Assembly: GCA_025054835.1 (NCBI GenBank)
Contig: JANWZQ010000165.1
Span: 1 to 43,809, forward strand
DNA from: Chthonomonadaceae bacterium
GTDB lineage: Bacteria > Armatimonadota > Chthonomonadetes > Chthonomonadales > Chthonomonadaceae
Length of the DNA: 43,809 bases
Direction of reading: 5' to 3'
A program made the position numbers and the translations under genes. This document shows positions 16,058 through 23,961 of this stretch, piece after piece; position 1 is the stretch's first letter; every line of letters begins with the position of its first letter. The notes beneath the pieces were generated by a model. That model saw only the letters and a list, made by a program, of their open reading frames with translations, searched no databases and was not told the origin of the DNA.

Positions 16058-17860
16058 ATGGATCAGGATCACATTCGCAACTTCTGCATCATCGCTCATG
16101 TGGACCACGGTAAGTCCACACTGGCTGACCGCATCCTGGAGGCAACCAACGCTGTCTCGCAACGCGAGATGCAGGATCAGTTGCTGGACACGATGGATCT
16201 CGAGCGTGAGCGGGGCATTACCATCAAGATGACCGCGGTACGCCTCTACTACACCGCCCGGAACGGGCAGGAGTACCAGTTCAATCTGATCGATACGCCG
16301 GGACATGTGGATTTCACCTACGAGGTGAGCCGGAGCCTGGCGGCCTGCGAGGGCGCACTGCTGGTGGTGGACGCTGCGCAGGGGGTCGAGGCGCAGACAC
16401 TGGCGAACGTCAATCTGGCCTACCAGAACCATCTGGAGTTGATCCCGGTGATCAACAAGATTGACCTGCCAGCCGCTGACCCGGAGCGCGTGCGAGAAGA
16501 GATCGAGAACGTTCTGGCCCTCGACGCGTCCGAGGCGATCCTGGCCAGCGCCAAGCAGGGCATCGGGATCGAAGAGATCCTCGAGGCTGTGATTCACCGG
16601 ATACCACCTCCCTCCGGTGACCCGGAGGCCCCGTTGCGCGCGCTGATCTTCGATAGCAAGTTCGACAACTATCTGGGCGTCATTTGCTACGTCCGCGTGG
16701 TGGACGGCGCGATCCGACCGGGGCAGCGGATCCGGTTCATGGCCACGGGAAAAGAGTTCGAGGTCAGTGAGGTCGGTACGTTTGCTCCGGACCGTCGCGT
16801 CGGGGAGTGTATTGCCACAGGCGAAGTCGGCTATGTTGCGGCCGGGATCAAGACCATTGGCGACGCCAACGTTGGCGACACGATTACCGACGCGCTGCGC
16901 CCCGCGGAAGCGCCACTGCCCGGCTATCGCAAGGCGAAGCCCATGGTCTTCTGTGGCCTCTATCCGGTGGAAGGGGCAGCCGAGTACAGTGAGTTGCGCG
17001 AGGCTCTGCTCAAGCTCCAGCTGAACGATGCTGCGCTCTCCTTCGAGCCAGAAACAAGTGCGGCTCTGGGGCACGGCTTCCGGTGCGGTTTTCTGGGATT
17101 GCTGCACATGGAGATCGTGCAGGAGCGTCTGGAACGCGAATTTGGCCTCTCATTGATCGCTACCTCGCCGTCCGTCATCTACCGTGTGACCCGAACCGAC
17201 GGCACCTGCGTGGAGGTTGACAATCCCGCAGACTTCCCCCAGCCCAACTACATCCAGAAAATGGAGGAGCCCTATGTGGAGGCGACGATCCTGCTACCCA
17301 CGCAGTATGCCGGCACCATCATGGAGCTCTGTCGAGAGCGGCGGGGCGAAATGCTCAAGATGGAACACCCCGCACCCGACCGCATGATGCTCACCTACCT
17401 GATACCCCTCTCGGAAATTCTGCTGGACTTCTTTGATCAGCTCAAATCCCGCACCAAAGGGTATGCCAGTTTCGACTATGACCTGAGCGGGTATCGTGAG
17501 TCACGGCTGGTGAAAATCGACGTGCTGCTCAACGGGGATCCGGTCGACGCGCTCTCGTTCATCACCCATCGGGACAAGGCACAGTCACGCGCACGTGCGC
17601 TGGTGGAGAAGCTGAAAGAGGTCGTGCCGCGGCAACAGTATGAGGTGCGAATACAGGCGGCCATCGGGGGCAAGGTGATTGCCGCCGAGAGCGTGCGCCC
17701 CTTCCGCAAGAACGTTACAGCAAAGTGCTACGGCGGCGATATCACACGGAAGCGCAAACTCCTCGAACGTCAGAAAGAGGGCAAGAAGCGGATGAAGCAG
17801 GTAGGCAGCGTCGAAATACCGCAGGAAGCTTTCCTCAGTGTGCTGAAAATCGGGGACTGA
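16058..17860 (+). CDS. lepA: Elongation factor 4 (LepA), ribosome back-translocation GTPase
   Basis: Translational GTPase that binds the ribosome and affects initiation and back-translocation under stress. The 600 residues are the standard length. G1 is AHVDHGKST at 13-21, switch II is DTPGHVDF and G4 is NKIDLP. Domain II, the EF-G-like domains III and V, and the LepA-specific C-terminal region follow. The latter ends [20 protein letters not shown], then [17 protein letters not shown]. The ATG at 16058 has AGAGGT about 11 bases upstream. It is divergent from an aldo/keto reductase, with separate non-overlapping promoters in the 120-base gap. The GH43 gene begins 45 bases downstream on the same strand and may be co-transcribed. 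Confidence 0.97.
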   Translation: MDQDHIRNFCIIAHVDHGKSTLADRILEATNAVSQREMQDQLLDTMDLERERGITIKMTAVRLYYTARNGQEYQFNLIDTPGHVDFTYEVSRSLAACEGALLVVDAAQGVEAQTLANVNLAYQNHLELIPVINKIDLPAADPERVREEIENVLALDASEAILASAKQGIGIEEILEAVIHRIPPPSGDPEAPLRALIFDSKFDNYLGVICYVRVVDGAIRPGQRIRFMATGKEFEVSEVGTFAPDRRVGECIATGEVGYVAAGIKTIGDANVGDTITDALRPAEAPLPGYRKAKPMVFCGLYPVEGAAEYSELREALLKLQLNDAALSFEPETSAALGHGFRCGFLGLLHMEIVQERLEREFGLSLIATSPSVIYRVTRTDGTCVEVDNPADFPQPNYIQKMEEPYVEATILLPTQYAGTIMELCRERRGEMLKMEHPAPDRMMLTYLIPLSEILLDFFDQLKSRTKGYASFDYDLSGYRESRLVKIDVLLNGDPVDALSFITHRDKAQSRARALVEKLKEVVPRQQYEVRIQAAIGGKVIAAESVRPFRKNVTAKCYGGDITRKRKLLERQKEGKKRMKQVGSVEIPQEAFLSVLKIGD

Positions 17861-17905
17861 GCGCTGACCTGCTGTCATCTGTTGCCATTCTGAAGGTGGT
17901 TGCCG

Positions 17906-19180
17906 ATGCGCGGCTTCTGTGTCCGTGGAAAACTGGCGCCGGGTGTTACCCTGATTGTTCTCCTGTCTCTCGCCCTCTGTGCTCCGGGTGATAGCAATCT
18001 CCCTCTGACAGGCGATATCCGCGGCGTTCACGATCCGGCTGTCATTCGCGTCGGTAACAGGTACTACCTGTTCAGCACTGGACCGGGCATCCCGATCTAT
18101 GTCTCGGAAGATCTGCGACAATGGAAACGGATCGGTCAGGTGTTCCGGGAAATCCCGGAATGGGCGAGAAAGCATGTTCCGGATGCCCGTGACATCTGGG
18201 CACCCGACATCTCTTACTACAGGGGACGTTATCGCCTCTACTACGCAGTTTCCCGCTTCGGGACAAATCGTTCGGTGATCGGGCTGGCGACCAGTGCCAC
18301 ACTCGATCCGCAGGATCCGACGTACCGGTGGCGTGATGAGGGGCCGGTCGTTGCCACAGAACCGGAGCGCGACAACTGGAATGCGCTCGATCCTCACTTC
18401 ACGGTGTCACGCGACGGGACGCCCTACCTGGTAGTGGGCTCCTACTGGTCCGGTATTCATCTGGTCCGTCTCAACCCGGCGACAGGGAAGCCGGCGACCG
18501 ATCCGCCGGAAAGGATCCCTCTTGCTGAACGGCGTGTTGCCAGAGCCGTTGAGGCACCGTTCATCGTCTGGCGGGATGGATATTACTACCTGTTTGTCTC
18601 GCACGATTTCTGTTGTCGGGGTGTTTTCAGCACCTACCGGGTGGTAGTCGGGCGGTCGAAATCGATTACCGGTCCGTATCTGGATGCGCAGGGCCGACGC
18701 ATGACCGATGGAGGCGGCACGGTCGTTGTGGAGGGAGACGCGCGCTGGCGCGGACCCGGGCACAATGCCGTGCTGCAGTCCGGAGCACAGACGTATCTGG
18801 TTTATCATGCCTACGATGCGCAGGCCGACGGTGTGCGTACGCTGCGCATCGCTCCGCTGCAGTGGAGTCGGGACGGATGGCCGGCTGTTCCCGCGCCTCC
18901 ACGCACCATACCCTCGACACCTGTTGTCGGCTTCTGGGAACATACGGCCGGTGAGGACGCTACAGGCATGATCCGCTTGCTGCCCGACGGGACGATACAG
19001 GATCGCGGGGGCGCGCGCTGGACCCTGGAGGGAGATCGGCTGGTGTTGCGCTGGCCAGACCCGAATGCTCCCGGGGGAGCGTGGGTGGATCGGGTACGCC
19101 TTGACCCGGACTGGCTGACCTATCGGGGCAGCAATCAAAATGGGGTAGCCATTCGGGGCAGGCGGATCAGCGATCGGTAG
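17906..19180 (+). CDS. Secreted GH43 arabinanase-like glycoside hydrolase
   Basis: Probable extracytoplasmic arabinan endo- or exo-hydrolase, a five-bladed beta-propeller. The 424 residues start with an export signal (GVTLIVLLSLALCA). The three catalytic acids of GH43 are recognisable: base D43 in VHDPAVI, pKa modulator D162 in NALDPHF, and acid E217 in VEAPFI. DIWAPDISYY and a structural His in GPGHNAV fit the arabinanase subgroup. After about residue 335 a small beta-rich domain (GFWEHTAGEDATGMIRLLPD onward) resembles the GH43 C-terminal domain of long arabinanases. The ATG at 17906 has AAGGTGG six bases upstream; the in-frame TTG at 17900 abuts that site and is not favoured. Together with the GH172 gene it suggests use of arabinose-containing glycans. 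Confidence 0.88.
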   Translation: MRGFCVRGKLAPGVTLIVLLSLALCAPGDSNLPLTGDIRGVHDPAVIRVGNRYYLFSTGPGIPIYVSEDLRQWKRIGQVFREIPEWARKHVPDARDIWAPDISYYRGRYRLYYAVSRFGTNRSVIGLATSATLDPQDPTYRWRDEGPVVATEPERDNWNALDPHFTVSRDGTPYLVVGSYWSGIHLVRLNPATGKPATDPPERIPLAERRVARAVEAPFIVWRDGYYYLFVSHDFCCRGVFSTYRVVVGRSKSITGPYLDAQGRRMTDGGGTVVVEGDARWRGPGHNAVLQSGAQTYLVYHAYDAQADGVRTLRIAPLQWSRDGWPAVPAPPRTIPSTPVVGFWEHTAGEDATGMIRLLPDGTIQDRGGARWTLEGDRLVLRWPDPNAPGGAWVDRVRLDPDWLTYRGSNQNGVAIRGRRISDR

Positions 19181-19245
19181 CAGCAGGTGCCCGCACGGGT
19201 TATTCAACACCCCGCAGAGCGGTGAATTCCGGAGAGGAGAGCGAC

Positions 19246-20154
19246 ATGCAGGTTGGCGTGATCGGTCTGGGGATTATGGGGCGGGCCATGGCAGCGAAGC
19301 TGCTTGAGGCAGGGTACCCGGTTGTTGTCCATAACCGCACACAATCCAGAGCAGCTGACCTGATCGCACAGGGCGCACGCTGGGCGGAGACGCCGGCCTG
19401 TCTTGCCGCACAGTGCGATGTCGTTATCTCGGTTGTGACCGATCCGCACGCGGTCATGCAGATCAGTCTGGAGAGCAATGGCGTTCTGGCGCAGTTGCCT
19501 GCGACCAGCGTGCATTGTGACATGAGCACGATCACACCGGAGGCCGCACGGCAGATAGCAGAGCGATACCGGGCACAGGGAAAGCGCTTTGTGCAGGCTC
19601 CGGTGCTGGGGAGCCGGAAGCAGATTGCTCTTGGCGAACTGCTGGTATTTGGCGGGGGCAGTGAGGCCGATGTGCAGCGGTGCGAGCCGGTATGGAAGGT
19701 TTTCAGCCAGCGTGTCTGGCATCTGCCAACTGCAGAGGCTGCGGCGACGCTCAAACTCGCCTGCAATCTGCTCATCGCGCACATGATCCTTGGCCTCGGT
19801 CAGTCATTGATCTTCGCTGGAAAGGGTGGCGTCGCGCCTGCGTTGCTGCTGGACGTGCTCAGCGCGTCCGCTCTGGCCTGTCCGATGTACGCCAGCAAAG
19901 GCAGAACGCTGCTGGAGCGTAACTTCAACGCAAACTTTGTGGTGCGTAACATGTTGAAGGACCTCAATCTCGCGACCGAAGCGGGACAGCAGTGCGGTGC
20001 ACCGTTGTTGCATAATGCGCTCAGTCGCGAGTTATTCTCCATGGCGGTGCAACAAGGCTTCGGTGAGGAAGATTACTCCGCGGTAGTGAAGGTGCTGGAG
20101 GGGCTCGCCGGATACACACTGGCAACAATGGAGGAAAGAGCGGGCGCGTCTTGA
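19246..20154 (+). CDS. NAD(P)-dependent beta-hydroxyacid dehydrogenase (GLYR1/GarR-like)
   Basis: Oxidoreductase of the 3-hydroxyisobutyrate/tartronate-semialdehyde/glyoxylate reductase family, 302 residues. The Rossmann motif VGVIGLGIMGRAMA begins at residue 3, followed by VVVHNRTQSRA; the Arg after Asn suggests NADP preference. The substrate-loop DMSTITPEAARQIAE, APVLGSRKQIALGEL and the catalytic-Lys helix LKLACNLLIAHMILGL are clear. The C-terminal helical domain ends with the NMLKDLNLATEAG signature. In many homologues the loop reads APVSGG; here it reads APVLGS as in glyoxylate/succinate-semialdehyde reductases of the GLYR1 type. The ATG at 19246 is six bases after a GGAGAGGAG site. It follows the GH43 gene by 65 bases. 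The stop codon overlaps the -35 box of the next promoter. Confidence 0.9.
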   Translation: MQVGVIGLGIMGRAMAAKLLEAGYPVVVHNRTQSRAADLIAQGARWAETPACLAAQCDVVISVVTDPHAVMQISLESNGVLAQLPATSVHCDMSTITPEAARQIAERYRAQGKRFVQAPVLGSRKQIALGELLVFGGGSEADVQRCEPVWKVFSQRVWHLPTAEAAATLKLACNLLIAHMILGLGQSLIFAGKGGVAPALLLDVLSASALACPMYASKGRTLLERNFNANFVVRNMLKDLNLATEAGQQCGAPLLHNALSRELFSMAVQQGFGEEDYSAVVKVLEGLAGYTLATMEERAGAS

Positions 20155-20180
20155 CAAAATGGCCGAAAACGGCCTACAAT
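20151..20180 (+). promoter_or_regulatory. Promoter of the M28 peptidase gene with inverted repeat in the spacer
   Basis: TTGACA (20151-20156) and TACAAT (20175-20180) are separated by 18 bases. The spacer holds the perfect inverted repeat GGCCG-AAAA-CGGCC (20161-20174), placed where a repressor would block RNA polymerase. The -35 box overlaps the stop codon of the upstream dehydrogenase. Confidence 0.75.
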
Positions 20181-20196
20181 GGCGCATTCCTCTGCA

Positions 20197-20225
20197 GGGC
20201 AGCACGGGGTAATTCCCGACTGCCC
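20197..20225 (+). promoter_or_regulatory. Stem-loop in the M28 peptidase leader
   Basis: GGGCAG (20197-20202) pairs with CTGCCC (20220-20225), and inside it CGGG pairs with CCCG, followed by a U-rich stretch (TCTTCATTTCATC). It lies about ten bases after the predicted transcript start. It may be an attenuator or a stabilising 5' hairpin. Confidence 0.45.
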
Positions 20226-20271
20226 TCTTCATTTCATCTCATCTTGATCCCGGGAAGGAATGTGTAACGCC

Positions 20272-21984
20272 ATGTTTCGTCTTGTTTGCACACGCGCAAT
20301 CGTCACACTGGGGCTGGCGCTGGGCACGACCGCGCTCGCTGCACAGCAGGCTCCGTCCATCGAGGAGGTTATTGCCCGGATCCGGGAAGAGGGGTTGCAA
20401 CGTTCTCAGGTGATGCAGACGCTCAGCTACCTGACCGATGTGATCGGTCCGCGGCTTACCGGCTCCCCGAACCTGAAGCGCGCCAATGAATGGACGCGTA
20501 ATCAACTGACAACATGGGGACTGGAGAACGCGCGTCTGGAACCCTGGGGGCCCTTCGGAGTGGGCTGGACTCTGGAGCGGTTCTCGGCACAGATCATTGC
20601 GCCGCAGTGTATCCCGCTTATTGCCTGCCCGAAGGCGTGGTCCCCGGGAGTGCGCGGCACGCATGTGGGCGAGGTGGTCTATGTGGAAGCAAACACGGAG
20701 GCCGAACTGGAGAAGTATCGCGGCCGTCTGAAGGGAGCTATTGTGCTCAACGGCCCGACGCGGGATGTGCCGGCGCGCTTTGATCCTCTGGGAAGACGCT
20801 GGACAGAAGAGGATCTGGCACGCATGGCGCAGGGACGTCGGGACGCTCCCCGTGGTCCCGGAGAGACACCGCGTCGTCCGGTCGGCCCGGGGAGCACGGC
20901 AGGAAGCCCGGCCGGGAATCCCACGGCGTCCGGAGGGCAGTCTCCCCGGCTATCCCCGGCGCGTCGGCTCGCGTTTTTCCTGCAGGAGGGGGTTGCCGTG
21001 GTGGTGGACCCCAGCACGCGTGGTGATGGGGGCACGCTCTTTGTGCAATCTGCCGCGCTGCCTGCGACAGGTTCCTCGAGCAGCAGGGCGCAACGCGCAC
21101 CCCGCCCCTGGGACCGGAAAGCTCCGAAGACAGTGCCGCAGGTGGTGATGGCCATTGAGGACTACAATCGTCTGGTGCGGATGATCCGTCAGGGGGAGCG
21201 GCTACGCATGGCAGTACAAATGGCAGTGCGCTTCCACGATAGGGACCTGATGGCCTACAACACGCTGGCCGATCTCCCCGGTACCGACAGGAAGGACGAG
21301 GTTGTGATGCTCGGGGCCCATCTGGACTCGTGGCATGGGGCGACCGGCGCAACCGACAACGCAGCAGGATGCGCCGTGGTGATGGAGGCCATGCGGATCC
21401 TGAAAGCGGTCGGGGTACAACCACGGCGCACTATTCGAGTCGCGCTCTGGACCGGTGAGGAGCAGGGGTTGTTTGGCTCTACAGCTTATGTGGAGCGGCA
21501 TCTCTCCGCTCTGGAGCCGGTGCCGACAACCGGGGAGCAGGGTGGTACCGCGCAACGCCGGCGCATCAACAAACCCGACTACGAGAAGTTCTGCGTTTAT
21601 TTCAATCTGGATAATGGCACAGGCCGGATCCGGGGCATTTACGCACAGGGCAATGAGGCTGCTGCCGTGCTCTTCAAGGAGTGGCTTGTCCCGTTCCATG
21701 ATCTGGGCGCTACTACTGTAACTCTGAACAACACGGGCGCTACCGACCACGTGCCATTCGATCGGGCAGGACTGCCGGGCTTCCAGTTCATTCAGGACCC
21801 GATCGAGTACAGCACGCGCACGCACCACTCCAATCAGGACAATTACGACCGGATCCAGCCAGAAGATGTGAAGCAGGCCGCGGTGATCATGGCCGCTTTT
21901 GCGTATCAGGCCGCCATGCGCGAGGAGCTATTCCCACGCAAGGCGGCACGGGCATCGACGGTTGCACAGGGAACTGCCCGGTAG
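20272..21984 (+). CDS. Secreted M28 family zinc peptidase
   Basis: Extracytoplasmic dizinc aminopeptidase or carboxypeptidase-like enzyme of 570 residues. A signal peptide (AIVTLGLALGTTALAAQQA) comes first, then a PA-domain-like insert (about 110-330) and the M28 catalytic core. Expected metal and catalytic residues are seen: H350 in LGAHLDSW, D362 in GATDNAAG, E396/E397 in TGEEQG, D447 in FNLDNG and H519 in THHSNQDN. Between about 188 and 232 there is a Pro/Gly/Arg-rich low-complexity linker (GETPRRPVGPGSTAGSPAG) that is unusual for the family. The ATG at 20272 lies 11 bases after GGAAGGAA; an ATG at 20260 overlaps that site. It has its own promoter and a strong downstream hairpin, so it is probably monocistronic. 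Confidence 0.9.
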   Translation: MFRLVCTRAIVTLGLALGTTALAAQQAPSIEEVIARIREEGLQRSQVMQTLSYLTDVIGPRLTGSPNLKRANEWTRNQLTTWGLENARLEPWGPFGVGWTLERFSAQIIAPQCIPLIACPKAWSPGVRGTHVGEVVYVEANTEAELEKYRGRLKGAIVLNGPTRDVPARFDPLGRRWTEEDLARMAQGRRDAPRGPGETPRRPVGPGSTAGSPAGNPTASGGQSPRLSPARRLAFFLQEGVAVVVDPSTRGDGGTLFVQSAALPATGSSSSRAQRAPRPWDRKAPKTVPQVVMAIEDYNRLVRMIRQGERLRMAVQMAVRFHDRDLMAYNTLADLPGTDRKDEVVMLGAHLDSWHGATGATDNAAGCAVVMEAMRILKAVGVQPRRTIRVALWTGEEQGLFGSTAYVERHLSALEPVPTTGEQGGTAQRRRINKPDYEKFCVYFNLDNGTGRIRGIYAQGNEAAAVLFKEWLVPFHDLGATTVTLNNTGATDHVPFDRAGLPGFQFIQDPIEYSTRTHHSNQDNYDRIQPEDVKQAAVIMAAFAYQAAMREELFPRKAARASTVAQGTAR

Positions 21985-21989
21985 TGGTG

Positions 21990-22028
21990 TGCGCCCGACA
22001 GAACCTGTGCTTTGTTCTGTCGGGCGCA
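21990..22028. terminator. Bidirectional terminator-like hairpin, perfect 15-bp stem
   Basis: TGCGCCCGACAGAAC (21990-22004) is a perfect reverse complement of 22014-22028, with a nine-base loop. It sits five bases after the M28 peptidase stop and seven bases before the stop of the convergent GT-C gene, so it can end both transcripts. No long T-run follows on either side. Confidence 0.75.
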
Positions 22029-22035
22029 TCGGGGT

Positions 22036-23790
22036 TCAGCGGCGTCGATACACGCCAATCACATCCCGGCAACCGGGTGGAGCCGGTGGATTCTCGAAAG
22101 CCGCAATGCACTCGTACGCGCCGTCCAGCACGTCCTGCGTGCGGACCCGGTCCAGCGCGATGGTGAAGTCCGAGGGGATCTGATCTCCCTCAAAGCGCAG
22201 GCCCCAGAGGATGTAGTCCGGCCTGCGCTCGTTCTTCAGGTAGGCGCCGACGGGGGTGCTGGCGTTGATGTACTCGTCGGTAACGCCGACCTGTTCGTGG
22301 CGGGTACCTGGCAGACGCGCAATTCCCCGGTCGGTCAGGCCACGCACGTCCAGGAAGCGTAGCTGCGGGCTCAGGTGGGGGGTAACTCCCATCTCGCTAT
22401 AGGCGATCTCGGAGCCGGGCGGCAGGTGCGCGTTCAGCCAGTCGCTCAACACGACCGCTTTATTCAACATCCATCCGGACAGTAACTCGCGATCCCTGAC
22501 AGCGAAGCGTTTCTCGGCCCAGGCGATATAGCCGATGTAGGGGCGATCGTGATAGTCTTTGTGTCCCCAGAGGCTGACACCCAGCAGGGCGATGCAGAAC
22601 GGGATCGCGATCAGCGTTGCAGTGCGCGGTGTTTTCCCGATGGCGTCGCCGATCTCGGCGATCCCGGCCAGCGAGAGCAGGACCAGCAGCACCAGCACCG
22701 GCGCCATGTAGCGCCAGGAAGACATCCAGTCGCCGCCGGTGCGAGCAGCGAAGAGCATCTGCGCCCCCACGCACAGGGGGAGGATGATCCCGGGCACTGT
22801 GCGGAACGGCATCCTCCAGACCCCGAGAGCGACCAGCAACCACCACAGGCCGCCAATTGCGGCGTACACCAGGCTCTCGTTGACAAAGCGGAAGAAGGTG
22901 CGCAGCAGGTAGGGCAGGCCTTTCTCCGCAGCCAGATGGAGCGGGACGTTCTTGGCGTAGTAGGTGTTGGGCATGAGGGAGCCGTAGTACAGCAACCGGA
23001 AGACCCACCATGCAATCACCGGGAGCAGGAACAGGCCTATCCACAGTATCCCGTAACGCCCGATCCGCCCACGCCGCCCGATCAGCAGTATGCTGAGAGC
23101 GGCCAGGCCCATGAGCACGCCTTCCGGGCGGGTCAGACTGCATGCCGCAAACAGCAGGCCAGACCAGGGGAATACTGGCAGCCCGGCGTCTTGCGACTGC
23201 CATTCCTGTAGAAAGCGGCAGGTAGCCCACGTGGTCCAGAGAGTTGCCAGTATCGTTTCCATGCCGTCCACACTGCTGACAACGAACACAGCATGAGTGG
23301 CAACCAGCACAGGCAGCGCAACCCGTGCCCAGGCAGGCATGCCCAACAGGGCAGCCAGTCTGGGCGACAGGAACAGCAGGGCGATTCCACAGCAGATCCC
23401 CAGCAACTTCGCCTTGATCACCAGATCCACGCCCAATGGCAGCTTCCACAGCGCAGCCATCAGGAACATAAAGAGCGGGCAGGAGTAGCCCTCGGTGCGG
23501 TCAGAAGCCGGGGCATTGCGGTTGAAGACAGGGCCGTAACCTTCTGCAAGATTGACCGCGTAGCGATAGGTGATGTAGGCGTCATCAGGGGTGTAGACGA
23601 AGACGCGATGCGCCAGCAGAAGAAAGATCCCGATAGCCGGCCAGAGAGCAAGACGTTCTATCTTTGTCATATACGCGTCGTGTTCGGACTGCCGCGTGGA
23701 GGGATATGCTTGCTGCAGCATGCGTCCATCAACCTGCCGGGGGGGCGTGCAGTTGCCGGTGGATGGAGTGGATGGATTGGTTACAGCCAT
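22036..23790 (-). CDS. AftB-like GT-C polyprenyl-phosphate-sugar glycosyltransferase (membrane)
   Basis: Multi-pass membrane protein of 584 residues with about ten to eleven hydrophobic segments and a soluble C-terminal domain of about 150 residues. The first periplasmic loop reads YTPDDAYITYRYAVNLAEGY. This is the GT-C acidic motif pattern seen in mycobacterial arabinofuranosyltransferase AftB and related enzymes that use decaprenyl-phosphate sugars; TEGYSCPLF follows, as in that group. I chose the ATG at 23790 because AGGAAAG lies seven bases upstream. The ATG at 23670 (MTKIERLALW) is the alternative and would remove a polar 40-residue N-terminus. It is downstream of the Wza-like gene but separated by a terminator-like hairpin. 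The sugar transferred is unknown. Confidence 0.75.
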   Translation of the reverse strand: MAVTNPSTPSTGNCTPPRQVDGRMLQQAYPSTRQSEHDAYMTKIERLALWPAIGIFLLLAHRVFVYTPDDAYITYRYAVNLAEGYGPVFNRNAPASDRTEGYSCPLFMFLMAALWKLPLGVDLVIKAKLLGICCGIALLFLSPRLAALLGMPAWARVALPVLVATHAVFVVSSVDGMETILATLWTTWATCRFLQEWQSQDAGLPVFPWSGLLFAACSLTRPEGVLMGLAALSILLIGRRGRIGRYGILWIGLFLLPVIAWWVFRLLYYGSLMPNTYYAKNVPLHLAAEKGLPYLLRTFFRFVNESLVYAAIGGLWWLLVALGVWRMPFRTVPGIILPLCVGAQMLFAARTGGDWMSSWRYMAPVLVLLVLLSLAGIAEIGDAIGKTPRTATLIAIPFCIALLGVSLWGHKDYHDRPYIGYIAWAEKRFAVRDRELLSGWMLNKAVVLSDWLNAHLPPGSEIAYSEMGVTPHLSPQLRFLDVRGLTDRGIARLPGTRHEQVGVTDEYINASTPVGAYLKNERRPDYILWGLRFEGDQIPSDFTIALDRVRTQDVLDGAYECIAAFENPPAPPGCRDVIGVYRRR

Positions 23791-23888
23791 GCCGTTACTT
23801 TCCTGTTTGCAAACCGGTGACGTGGCGTGCGGGCAGCCATGCCGCTTGATGATTATCGGCAATTCGCGGCGGGACAGAGAGGTAACAA

Positions 23889-23933
23889 ACGGAAACCCGT
23901 GCCGGACCAGAGCAATCCGGCGCGGGTCTCCGT
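23889..23933 (-). terminator. Terminator hairpin after the polysaccharide export gene
   Basis: Two 18-base arms (23889-23906 and 23916-23933) are reverse complements at 16 of 18 positions, with a nine-base loop. On the minus strand one of the two differences is a G-U pair, and the stem is followed by TTTGTTA. It starts 28 bases past the export gene stop. Confidence 0.7.
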
Positions 23934-23961
23934 GCAGAGATCGGTGAAAGTCGCCGTGGCG

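Noticed and set aside
16046-17107. 353-codon minus-strand open frame opposite lepA
   Set aside because: Entirely within the unmistakable lepA gene; the translation shows no domain.
18006-18017. The 12-base word CTGACAGGCGAT, shared with the dppA upstream region
   Set aside because: This copy lies inside the GH43 coding sequence, and dozens of coincident 12-mers are expected in a window of this size.
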